Source of the DNA: Episyrphus balteatus
Taxonomy: Eukaryota; Arthropoda; Insecta; Diptera; Syrphidae
Assembly (NCBI RefSeq): GCF_945859705.1
Contig: NC_079134.1
Span: 33,494,576-33,558,575 of the forward strand
DNA length: 64,000 nucleotides
Direction: 5' to 3'
Program-made: the position numbers and the translations under genes
Notes under the pieces: model-generated
Told to the model about the DNA's origin: nothing
Database searches by the model: none
The model's input: the letters and a program-made list of their open reading frames with translations, nothing else
In this document: one piece after another, positions 47,241-57,432 of the stretch
How positions within the stretch are numbered: position 1 is the first letter of the stretch
Layout of the letters: each line of letters opens with the position of its first letter

Positions 47241-47276
47241 GCCACAGTACACATAATAAGCTAATATATTCCGAAC
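47241..47276 (+). repeat. Direct repeat, copy 1 of 2
   Basis: CACAGTACACATAATAAGCT then AATATATTCCGAAC; repeated at 47541-47579 in the loop, and present inverted in the right arm near 49940-49975. Confidence 0.75.
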
Positions 47277-47540
47277 AATGTCAAAATTTGTTTGTCAAAA
47301 ATGGGCACCAATCTGTCAGGTCGGCCTTTAAATTTTTATATTTCAATCGCAGTAAACAGGAAATTTGTTTTTGTTTTAATTTATAAAATGTCATTTAAAA
47401 ATATTATAAATTGAATTTTCTTCGTGTTTCATCGCGGAAAATGGTAAACAATTGTTTAAAATTGAATTTTGTTGTATTTCGAATTCTTCAAGGATTTGTT
47501 TATTTTTATTTTGACGTTTCGACGCACAGTGGGGCAGCCT

Positions 47541-47579
47541 CATATCACAGTACACATAAAAAGGTAATATATTCCGAAC
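47541..47579 (+). repeat. Direct repeat, copy 2 of 2
   Basis: CACAGTACACATAAAAAGGT then AATATATTCCGAAC. It lies inside the loop, so the loop retains a piece of arm sequence, which suggests that the loop was once part of a longer tandem structure. Confidence 0.7.
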
Positions 47580-47703
47580 TGACATTGGTCGCCAGATTGT
47601 CAAAACATGACACTTTGTCGACCAATGTCAGCTACCGAATTCTTAATTGATTAAAATACCGACGAAAAACGCACAAAAACCGATATACCACTCACACCAA
47701 TAA

Positions 47704-49734
47704 CACGGTGTAACACTCAAAATATACGCGGGTGGAGACCTATCAGGTTTTGTAGAGCTAGTCGCACTGAATACGAAACGGTATTTGAAAATCCCCTAAC
47801 ACCCCCAAAATTTGGAGTTACGGGCAAAAAACGGTTTTTTGGACCTTCACCCATTGAAAAAATTCTAGCTTCGACATTTTTTTACCCATTTTCGATTTTT
47901 TTACAGTTTCTGATAGAAGATAAATATACCTTTTTAACAATGTATAAAACATGTAACTCGGTTAAACCACTTAGAATTTATAAGATGTCAAAGTTCAAAA
48001 ATTCAATTTTTTTTGTCATTTGCCCAACTTCGGCATCAATTTAAAGTATATGTTTTCAAAACAACATGCTATTTAAAAAATATATTCTAAAACTATATCT
48101 ATTTCCCAATTGATCGAGGTATTTTTTATGAAAATCACTTCAAAATTGGCTTAGAAAAAAAATTTTTTCGATTTCAACCCAGATACAGAAATTCGAACTT
48201 TTAGGTATAGAACAAAAATGTTGTTTCGGCACTTAGTAGGATAAGTTGGACTCCAGGATTTGATGAAGGGTTTTTGTAGAGGAGCTAAATACAAACAATT
48301 TTTTTCTTTAGGAGGGGGGTCTATCTCCCCCCGTTTAGGTGGGAGGGGCATTTTTCTAAAAAAAAATTATCAAAATAAAAAAAATTATTAAAAAACAACG
48401 GCAACACTTACAGTAATAAATGATACCATTTCCAAAAGGCAAAATTGTGCATTTGATTCTAATTTTTAAATCAATATAATATTACCAATAGTTTTTGAAA
48501 TAATCGATTTCAAAGTTAAAAATAGGGAAAACAAATTTTTTTAAAACTCATTTTATACTATTTTTGTCCAGACTGTGAATTTTAGTAAAAAAATTACTCA
48601 CACAGAAAACTGCCCAATTGATTCCTTATCGAACCGTGAAAACTATATGCTTCTATGTCTTCTAGTTTTTGAGAAAATTGAAAAATAAAAACAAATAAAA
48701 ACAAAAAATATTTTGAAAAAAGAAAAATCTGATAAAATAATTTTTCAATTTTCCCAAAAACTAGAAGACATAGAAACATATAGTTTTCACGGTTCGATAA
48801 GGAATCAATTGAGGCAGTTTTCTGTGTGAGTAATTTTTTTACTAAAATTCACAGTCTGGACAAAAATAGTATAAAATGAGTTTTAAAAAAATTTTTTTCC
48901 CCTATTTTCAACTTTGAAATCGATTATTTCAAAAACTATTGGTAATATTATATTGATTTAATAATTAGAATCAAATGCACAATTTTGCCTTTTGGAAATG
49001 GTATCATTTATTACTGTAAGTGTTGCCGTTGTTTTTTAATAATTTTTTTTTATTTTGATAATTTTTTTTTAGAAAAATGCCCCTCCCACCTAAACGGGGG
49101 GAGATAGACCCCCCTCCTAAAGAAAAAAATTGTTTGTATTTAGCTCCTCTACAAAAACCCTTCATCAAATCCTGGAGTCCAACTTATCCTACTAAGTGCC
49201 GAAACAACATTTTTGTTCTATACCTAAAAGTTCGAATTTCTGTATCTGGGTTGAAATCGAAAAATTTTTTTTTCTAAGCCAATTTTGAAGTGATTTTCAT
49301 AAAAAATACCTCGATCAATTGGGAAATAGATATAGTTTTAGAATATATTTTTTAAATAGCATGTTGTTTTGAAAACATATACTTTAAATTGATGCCGAAG
49401 TTGGGCAAATGACAAAAAAAATTGAATTTTTGAACTTTGACATCTTATAAATTCTAAGTGGTTTAACCGAGTTACATGTTTTATACATTGTTAAAAAGGT
49501 ATATTTATCTTCTATCAGAAACTGTAAAAAAATCGAAAATGGGTAAAAAAATGTCGAAGCTAGAATTTTTTCAATTGGTGAAGGTCCAAAAAACCGTTTT
49601 TTGCCCGTAACTCCAGATTTTGGGGGTGTTAGGGGATTTTCAAATACCGTTTCGTATTCAGTGCGACAAGCTCTACAAAACCTGATAGGTCTCCGCTCGC
49701 GTATATTTTAAAACCTCATTTTTGTAACACCGTG
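47704..49734. mobile_element. CACGGTGT palindromic element, copy 2 (complete), TAA duplication
   Basis: CACGGTGTAACAC at the left and GTAACACCGTG at the right, with TAA on both sides (47701-47703 and 49735-49737). The arms of about 0.9 kb match nearly base for base, including CCCCCCGTTTAGGTGGGAGG, CAACGGCAACACTTACAG and AACTAGAAGACATAGAAAC near the centre (about 48690). The small loop is A+T-rich. Open frames at 48151-48351 (-) and 49077-49277 (+) are the same arm sequence read from both sides and not genes. Better preserved than copy 1 (32404). Confidence 0.88.
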
Positions 49735-50476
49735 TAATTTTTAAACAATTGTTTACCATTTTCCGCGATGAAACACGAAGAAAATTTGTTATTTTTCAAT
49801 TTATAATATTTTTAAATGACATTTTATAAATTAAAACAAAAACAAATTTCCTGTTTACTGCGATTGAAATATAAAAATTTAAAGGCTGACCTGACAGATT
49901 GGTGCCCATTTTTGACAAACAAATTTTGACAACGTTCGGAATATATTAGCTTATTATGTGTACTGTGGCCTCATATAGTGTGGTGATATAAAGGTTATTT
50001 TTTAAACTAAAGCTATGGGAAAAAAAGATCAGCAGGTCTAAATTTAACAGTAAAATTGATAAGATGAGCATATTTGTTTTGTTCAAAGTCTTTAATTTAT
50101 GTTTTTTCGTGCGGTTGAAGTTGAGAGTTTCAGAGAAAAAATTCAGTTTTTAATAAGTAATAAAAATAGGTGTTTTTTTTTTTTTTTGTTTAAACTCAAA
50201 ATTACTTGAGAAAAAATTAAAATACAAATTTCTCACATAGATAAAAATATATAAATTACTATTCTTTTTTTTATTTGTTGCTCAGATATAAATTTTTAAA
50301 GCTGTTAAAATTTTTTCTTGTCCATGATAATAACTAATGACTTCAAGGAAATTTCAATTACTTAAAAAAAACTGTACGGGAGGTGCATTTTCATTGTGAT
50401 ACTCGCACTATAAAGTATGTAAAAATAAAAAATGGGAACTTCTATGTGGAAACTCTTTTAAAAAGTACAATTGCGA

Positions 50477-50489
50477 CATAAATAATACT
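50477..50489 (+). repeat. 13-bp target duplication of the second LINE fragment
   Basis: CATAAATAATACT, repeated exactly at 50663-50675. The opposite arm (about 46748-46760) has a single inverted copy. Confidence 0.85.
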
Positions 50490-50662
50490 TACTTACTTAC
50501 TAAGGATGACCAGCGCCGTAAGGCGGCTACAATCCGCTGTGGATTTGGGCCTCAACCAACAAGCTTCGCCAGCCAGCTCTATCCTTAGCTCGCTGTTTCC
50601 AGTTGCGCACGCCAAGTTGATTGAGGTCCCCTTCCACTTTGTTGCGCCACCTCAGACGAGGT
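50490..50662 (-). mobile_element. 5'-truncated non-LTR retrotransposon, (GTAA)n tail
   Basis: A GC-richer 173-bp insertion in the right arm of the giant palindrome. On the minus strand it starts inside a reverse-transcriptase frame and ends in a GTAAGTAAGTAAG tail. A 13-bp duplication flanks it, and the left arm supplies the empty site. It is a different family from the fragment at 12867, because the tail and protein tail differ. Confidence 0.88.
50527..50661 (-). pseudogene. Reverse-transcriptase C-terminus, (GTAA)n-tailed LINE
   Basis: An open frame of 44 codons ends at TAG (50529-50527). It encodes PRLRWRNKVEGDLNQLG, then VRNWKQRAKDRAGWRSLL, then VEAQIHSGL. The pattern R-x-RW-x2-V-x2-DL-x2-L-x2-NW-x3-A-x-DR-x2-WR is the familiar C-terminal tail of LINE reverse transcriptases, with the A-DR-WR block well preserved. 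Everything upstream is missing because of 5' truncation, so it cannot be functional. The lack of stop codons or frameshifts points to a fairly recent insertion. Confidence 0.88.
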
Positions 50663-51380
50663 CATAAATAATACTCATATCTTTATACAGTTGGTACAAA
50701 AAAAGAAGTTTTTCGAAATACCAAAAAAATAATAAAATAATGTAAGTAATGTGGACCTACAAAAACAGCAGGTAACCCTATTCAAATAACAAAAAAAAAA
50801 CTACACAAAATCATATCTGAATAAAAGAGTTCAATTTAGTTAACCTACAATAAAAGGCTTAACTATATTAATTAAATGTAATCGCAAGTTTTGTTAATAT
50901 ATACCTAAGTAAATGTCATTTTTACATTTAGCTAAAAGTAAATTCTAAATTTTTCACTAAAATCACTCCAAAAAAAATCGTGCTTAGTAAGCACTGCTTA
51001 CCCAAAATAATGAAAGTTGCAACTGATGGTGTCGCGAACCGTGTTAACCAATTTATAGATAAACTTCACTAAAATTTAGCCTGGTTACCAACCTGTTATG
51101 AGACATGAGATAAATCCTGGGGGCATAATAGAGAAATTTGATTTAGACCACGTATGACAAATACTGGGCTAATGTCAAGCTTATACCAAAAAAAAAAAAA
51201 TACAAAAGTCCCGGACGTTGAAGTTTGGATCGGGTATTTTTAGATTTTAAATTTTAAAAGGCCAGTTATGAAAACTACTTTGAAGATTATAAAATGATCA
51301 TTACAAATAAATTGGTAATATTATTTGGTCAGAGATACTCGTAGATATTTTATTTTATTGTTATTTGAAGACAACAATGC

Positions 51381-51402
51381 ACCCATATACGCCACAGTGA
51401 AC
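51381..51402 (-). repeat. Dispersed motif, copy 5 (right arm of the giant palindrome)
   Basis: On the minus strand GTTCACTGTGGCGTATATGG; inverted partner of copy 4, so not an independent occurrence. Confidence 0.6.
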
Positions 51403-51627
51403 TGGTTTTGTAGTTGATTTACATGTATAAGAAAACTTTCTGAATTCAATCTAGGCAGTCAAGTGTCTAGGGAAAAAAATCAACCTTTCGTCCATGATAA
51501 ACGTCATTAGAAAAATTGGAAAGATTTCTGATTTTGATAAATGAATTCAGGACAAATAATGCTATTGGTCTGTACAATATTTTTTTTTAATTTCCTTAGT
51601 GTCTAAAACAGAGTTTTTCAAAGCTGT

Positions 51628-51774
51628 GCACGTTGGTAAGATTTTTTTTTTTTGAACAAAGTTTTCTAGACCGCATCCGAACAAAATTCACTCTTGGTGA
51701 TTTATGGAGTGCAAAAAAAACTTTCATCGTTCCATTAAACCTTGATCCAGAAAAAATTTGGCTTACCAACGTGC
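51628..51774. mobile_element. 147-bp MITE-like element with perfect 13-bp TIRs
   Basis: GCACGTTGGTAAG (51628-51640) is perfectly mirrored by CTTACCAACGTGC (51762-51774). It abuts the end of the giant palindrome. No clear target duplication is seen. The 71-codon frame through it starts at TTG and is not a gene. Confidence 0.6.
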
Positions 51775-53459
51775 TTTTTTGTGAATTTCATAGTTTTCAA
51801 CATGCTTTCAAGAGGTTAACTATAGGTAGTGCTTTTCTTGCTGAATAAGTCCCAAAATTGTGTTTCCTAAGTCTCCTGGGAATCTTTGCTTTCTGAGGAG
51901 GAATTCTTCCCTAGGGATTTCATTTCCAGCTCCATGATATAAGGGTTCAATTCACCATAACATACTTAGTAAATAACCACTATCTTTTCTTTACCTATAT
52001 AAAGTTTAACCGTTAGAAATTATTCTTATTAGATCGAGAATTGTAAATTAGTCAAAATAATTATGCCGACGACGACTGTAAGTAGTACCTTTTTGTATAC
52101 AGTAAAGGAACTACAATATATTCAATATTTAGGCTAAATATACTTTCTTTCTTGCTTTAATGTGGTTATCATCCAGATAATGTAATTCTCAAATTAGCCC
52201 AACAAACTTTTTTACTATAAAAAACAAGCCAAAAAATAGGTCACAGTTTATAGGGTGCTTAAGGTATGTTTTTTTTCATTTAACAGTGTAGAACGTTCCA
52301 ATCAAACGGTTGATCCTGATAGTTTTAGCTTAGTTTCTCCTTATCGACTTTTTTAAGTTGTGAATTTAATACAGTTGTTATTGGTAAAGACTAGAGTCTA
52401 AAACCTTTTCTGATATTTGATTTAAACCATGATAAGACATATTTTTAATAGTGCAACTAACACAATTTACAAAGTTGCATACTGTTTGTTACATAGGTAC
52501 TCGATAAATTATCGTGATCTTTAAATAAATCCTTTACCCCATTCGAAAAATAAAAACAAGTTATGTTTTACATTGTCATTTCATGTTTGCGGAATTATTT
52601 ATATATCAGTTTGGCCAGTCTCAGTGGGATACCGTCTGTAGTCATAATCATAATTACCAATATTTCTGAAATCACATAAACTTTATAAAAAAAAACTCAA
52701 TAAAATCTGGTACCAAAAAAATAACTTCGCAAAAATCCAAACCAAGAAGACGAAAAAAAAATATTCCATCAACTGGTAAATTGATTGACAACAATATAAT
52801 TTATTATTTATTCAATAAACATGTCCATAAGTATAAGTGAGGGGCTTTAACAGTGGCCTTTAAGTCCGTATAGAAACCCTTTATAACCATGGGAATGGGG
52901 GTAAAAAAATAAATGGCGCTAATAATACCATAAATACGGGCTCATTAGAAGTCCATCAAGAACGCGCGTGATGACTTTAAGTCGAAAATCCCTAATGGGC
53001 TGTGGCTGTTTCAACAAGTCAAAACCTTTTTAGCTTGGTTATAACAATGATCGTTACAAAATGACAACAGCAACAACAACTTTGATGACAATACGAGAGA
53101 CGATACAAACGAAGAACGTTTTGTCCCACGACAACCAACCAACAGACGGACGACGATGATGATGGAAGATGATGCCGAGGACTATGATGGTTATGACGAT
53201 AATGAATGATGGCTGTGTTATTATTACCAACAGAGATTCAACTACTATAAGTTCATTTGGACTTAGCGTTCATAAATATCTCATAAAAATGAACTGGTCA
53301 AGTATTCTTTTCGAGTCTTCCATTCTACACAGAGCACATAGCCAGCAAAATGAAACTGAAATGAAGTGAAAAAATATTCAATGTGACAGGTAGATTTTTG
53401 ATGAATTTCACCAGAAAGTTTAAATTTTAAGAAAAAGTTTTATTGCAGTGCAGACTTTT
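51775..53459. other. Spacer, no gene established
   Basis: A+T-rich to 52800, then more mixed. 53090-53210 is rich in GATGATG and ACGACG triplets. No terminal repeats and no recognisable frames. Confidence 0.5.
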
Positions 53460-55165
53460 GAATCGAAGCTGCTAAAACTAGATAATAACAGCCAAGACTG
53501 TTAAATCGCGTCTGAAACAACTAGAAAATCGCAGCCGAAAAAATCGTAAATTGTTGCCGAAACTGGTAACAGACAAGCAAAACTACGGAAAGATTTTGCA
53601 GAAGACGGACAAAATCCCGAAATTTTGAATCTCAATAACCCAGAATCCAGAAAACTCAAAATCAAGAGAATCCAGAAATCGCTGAATATCGAAAACCCAA
53701 AATCCCAAAAACCAGAAAGGCCAAAACCCCGAAAATAAAACAGATACCTAAAGTAAAAAACGGGTTGGGGTCGAAATCCCGAAAACCGAAATTCGTAAAC
53801 TCAAAATCTGGAAAATCCAAAATCCTGAAAACCCAAAATACCGAAAATCCAAGATTACGAAAACTCAAAATCTCGAATGGGATCCCAAAAAATTATATAA
53901 AATCAAAAAATTTGCGCAAAGATTCTGGGTTTTCGGGATTTTGGATTTTTGGGATTTTGGGCTTAGCGGATTTCGGTTTTTGAAATTATAACTCCAAAAC
54001 AGATATTGTCAAAACTGGTTAATCGGTAGCAAAACTGTAAAATCACATCCGGAACGCAGCTAAACTAAATAAATCGCAGCCGAAAAAGGAATATCGCAAC
54101 TCACACTGATAAACTAATCGGAGACAAAAAAAGGCAAATAGCTTAAAAAATTAATGAATGGTTGCATCAGGTCAGAAATCGCAACCTAGACTTATAAATT
54201 GCAGAAATGCAAGATCGGAAACTGAAACTAACTCATCGGAAACTGGGTAATCGCCACAGAAACTGGCGAATCGCTGCCTAAATTCAAAAATCGCTGCAAA
54301 TACTGTCAAACCACAGCTAAAACTAATAAATCGCACCTGAGAAACGGCAAAAAATTGTACCTGATAGATGGCAGCTAAAACTAGGTCGTAGGAGATAAAA
54401 CGGGTAAAATGCATTAGAAACATGAGCCTAAGCTCATAAATCGCTGGCGAAATCGGCAAATAACACCCATAATTCGTTTTTCACAGATCACAGTTTAAAC
54501 TGGCAAACCATAGTCAAAACTGATAGATCGCTTCTGAGAACGGCAAATTGTAGCCGTAATTGATAAATGGCAGCTAAAACTAGCATTTCGGAGACAAAAC
54601 GGGTAAATCGCTTCTGGTTCTGGTGAATCGGACCCAATAATAAGAAATCGCTGAGGCTGAATTATCTCAACCGAAACTGGTAAAATACAATTTATCGCAG
54701 TATGTTGTAGTTGTAGCCAAAACTAGTAAATCGCTAACGGAACTGGTAAATCGCAGCCGAAACCGATAAATCGCTACCAAAACTGGTAGATTGCCCCGGA
54801 GACTGGTAAATAGCAGCAATTGGTAGATTGCATCTAGATCTAACTTATTGTATATAAAACGGTCAAATCGCTATCGCCACTGGTGAATCGCTGCTTTAAC
54901 TCACAAATCGCTCCCTTACCTGGATAATACCTGGAACTATTTTTTAGCAGCTGAAACTGACAAGCCTCATGATATACGTACCTTTAAAACAATTTTGCTT
55001 CTCTAAAGCTATAAAGAATCAACGTTAGCATATGAAAAGCCAAATATTAAGAAAATTGTTAGTCGGGTATCGCACCTGAGAATAACAAATCGCAACCGAT
55101 AAATCGCAGAGAAAGCTGGAAGATCGCAACTAATTGCCAAATCGCAAGAACTAACTAGTCGCAGT
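53460..55165 (+). repeat. Degenerate minisatellite, about 20-bp unit (AAACTGGTAAATCGCAGCCG)
   Basis: Dozens of diverged units head to tail, with wordings such as AACTGGTAAATCGCAGCCG (54741), AAACTGGTGAATCG-like and AAATCGCTACCAAAACTGG (54767). Unit length varies by insertions. A second, AAAATCCCGAAAACC-like repeat occupies 53600-53950 and interrupts it. Isolated units are visible to about 55165. No coding function is suggested. Confidence 0.8.
53761..53980 (+). mobile_element. GGGTTGGGGTCG element fragment inside the minisatellite
   Basis: GGGTTGGGGTCGAAATCCCG matches the first 16 bases of the 37243 element (GGGTTGGGGTCGAAAT), then continues as short tandem units AAAATCCTGAAAACCC. An inverted version follows (TTCGGGATTTTGGATTTTTG, 53932). 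The right terminus of the 37-kb copy is not found, so this copy is partial or belongs to a sister family. Confidence 0.6.
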
Positions 55166-55620
55166 GGAAACTGCTAGCTGTTGTGAACTTTAAAACATTA
55201 AGAAGATTTATAACAGCCTTAAAGAAGACTAATAGAAGTTAATAAAACTTTCTTCATCAGAAACTTCACAATTTCATAAAATACTTCTTTTCTGGGCAAA
55301 TTCTTCTACACAAATATAATAAAAAAATCCAAATGCGTAACATAACACGAAGATTTATTCAGAGAACACAGCAAACATTTCATAACTCGCCGCTTGATCG
55401 CTTGTAGGAGTAGCTATAGAACTTCACAATGATATACAAACCAAAGGTATGCCTCTATCGAGTTTCGACTCGTCGGGAGCAGGGAGCTGCTTCTGCTGCT
55501 GTTTGAAATTCATAAACATGTGTTTGCAATAAAAATATGTGTGCTCAACATCGAATCGTACATGAGCCCGCCACTTGGCCCCCAAAAATGGAGTAGATAT
55601 GCGCGGCAAAGCCCAAAAAC

Positions 55621-56097
55621 TTAGAGACTCTCTGCTGTGCGATCGTTGTTTGTGGCCATCATAATATGTATAAGCATTTGGCTAAGCTTTGGCTCACAAC
55701 ACAGTCGACGGGGACGACCATAATAATATAACGTAGCCGTGCTCCACCAATTAATATTTATTGTTATTATTATTGTTGTCATATGCGCTGCGGCAGATCG
55801 GGCAGGCATGGCACGCATGACGATCGATTCGAGATCCAGATCGCGCGCATCCAAAAAAAAGAGAACCGATGATCGATAGCCCCGATCGGCTGGGGCGCGA
55901 TGGATCGATCGATTGTTGGTGGGTTTGGATGGTTCGGTTGGTTGCTTGGTCATTTCTGAAGATCGAGGATAGGCATCTGATGGCTTTTGGTAAACTCTCA
56001 TTGATTTTGATGAAAGATTGGATTGGAGTGCTGATGCGCGCGGTAAGACATATAACAACAATAACAAAAAAAAACAAGATAACCAAAAAGCGTCCAT
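55621..56097 (-). CDS. Candidate reading frame with signal-peptide-like start, unidentified
   Basis: From ATG at 56097 the frame runs 158 codons to TAA. It stays open upstream to 56166, but the codon there is TTG; another ATG is at 56112. The predicted start is MDAFWLSCFFLLLLLYVLPR followed by ASALQ, which looks like a secretory signal with an A-x-A cleavage site. The rest is rich in Ser, Pro, Arg and Thr, with TTIIITININ from an (AAT/AAC) repeat, and no recognised domain. Against it: the leucine run comes from an (AAC)n/A-run on the other strand, the region is locally GC-rich so chance frames are longer, and opposite-strand and +1 frames are also open. Possible orphan secreted protein or first exon; low confidence. 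Confidence 0.2.
   Translation of the reverse strand: MDAFWLSCFFLLLLLYVLPRASALQSNLSSKSMRVYQKPSDAYPRSSEMTKQPTEPSKPTNNRSIHRAPADRGYRSSVLFFLDARDLDLESIVMRAMPARSAAAHMTTIIITININWWSTATLYYYGRPRRLCCEPKLSQMLIHIMMATNNDRTAESL
55790..55925. promoter_or_regulatory. GATC/CGAT-word cluster
   Basis: Dense GATC and CGAT words, including GACGATCGATTCGAGATCC, GATGATCGATAGCCCCGATC and GATGGATCGATCGATTG. CGATA-type words are bound by insect insulator and DREF/BEAF-type proteins. No protein-binding evidence can be drawn from sequence alone. Confidence 0.25.
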
Positions 56098-57432
56098 CAC
56101 GGTAGCGCGCATCCTGTTTGGATGGCTCCTTGACAATCGATCTTGTGTATCTGCGATGTTAAACAAAAGATAATATCATTATGCGATGGAGATCGGTTTT
56201 TGTCGGCATCGTCGAATTTTCGACGATATAAACGGGGCGATGGCTTGGCGCGGCAGAGTCTGAAAAGATTTATGAATTCATTGGAAATGTTTCGGGAAGC
56301 AAAAGTATTTTGTATAATATGAAATCTATTAATGAAATTCATATGTGTGTGAGCCGTGAGCGCGCGGGTAATATAACCCAAACAAGAGGAATACATTTTT
56401 TAAAAGCCCAAAATGTGAATTGAATTTTAAAAAATTGTAGGTTATGTAAGCGAATAATATTTGTTATCTATTCGAATATGATTAAAAGTAGGTAGACGGA
56501 TCTCGATTTAATGGCTAAGTGATTATTATTTTAATGGCAAAATAAACCAGCAAAATATTAAAAAAAAAAAAAAAAAATAAGTGATCAAATGTTTGCGAAA
56601 AGAATTTATGAACATCTGGGTAGAAAATTTAATTTGAAATCAAATTCAACCGGATCCGCAAACATCATCTGTTAACAAAACAATATAATGTAGGTATTTA
56701 AAAATTTTTCAGTTTTGATTTTCCATGAGTCAAACTTAAAATCGTGAGTCTTAAAAAAATTAAAAAAAAAAAAAAAATCTTTAATTTTAATTTAATTTAT
56801 AAACATAAAACGAAATTTCGAAAATAAAATTGTTCGCAAAAATATAAATTTATATATTTTTAGCACAAAAAAGTGACTGTAGCAATTTAGACTCGAAACA
56901 AATGTGGGTGAAAATAGTTGAGAGTTTTATAAGTCACTAGGACTCTCTCCTTTATGAGGTCTTCGTGCCACAAATTTGTGAACAAAAAAATGTTTCCAAA
57001 TAAAATAATACAAATCGGAGTTGGTTAGTAGTTTATTACATATTCCACTTTTTATTTGGTTTAATGCACCAAATATTTAAAAAAAAAACTGGTGGCTAGG
57101 TGGTGGGGAATTTTATTTATGGTAGCTCAGTGCACACCGAAATTTGTTCGTTATTTATGAATATTTGCAGTAAGTCTATAAAGTTAAGAAAAATTATTAA
57201 AACATTAAAATCGTATTAATTAGTTTAGGATAAGACTACGCGTGTTAACACATAAGCTTCTTCTCTGGGAGAAAAAAACATTTTAATGTTTTTGCTGTAA
57301 AAAAAACATATTTTCGACAAAAAGACATAATTATTCCACAGATTTTCCATTGTTTTTACCATTTTCTTTTATGATTTACCATATGGTTTAGAAGGTAAAC
57401 ACAACACCTTTTTTTGCCTCCTACACTGATAA

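Larger units (their letters stand above)
44660..51627. mobile_element. Giant palindromic element of almost 7 kb, host of three insertions
   Basis: Left arm 44660-47470 and right arm 49738-51627 are inverted copies of about 1.7 kb after removing insertions. They pair from ACAACTTTGAAAAACTCTG outside, through TATTGTACAGACCAATAGC, CAAAACCAGTTCACTGTGG, AACGTCCGGGACTTTTG and CGCACTGTGCGCC-side sequence, to CGGAAAATGGTAAACAATTG inside, with few visible differences. A unique loop lies at 47470-47700. Insertions: 44709-45782 (left arm), 47704-49734 (at the loop/right-arm junction) and 50490-50662 (right arm). Terminal duplications could not be fixed. No transposase remains; superfamily unknown. Confidence 0.85.
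55166..57432. other. Mixed region with a GC-richer island, no proven gene
   Basis: 55400-56380 has high complexity, many CGAT/GATC words and the longest open frame of the window (minus strand, entered separately). 56400-57430 is A+T-rich with long A-runs and shows no structure. Confidence 0.4.
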
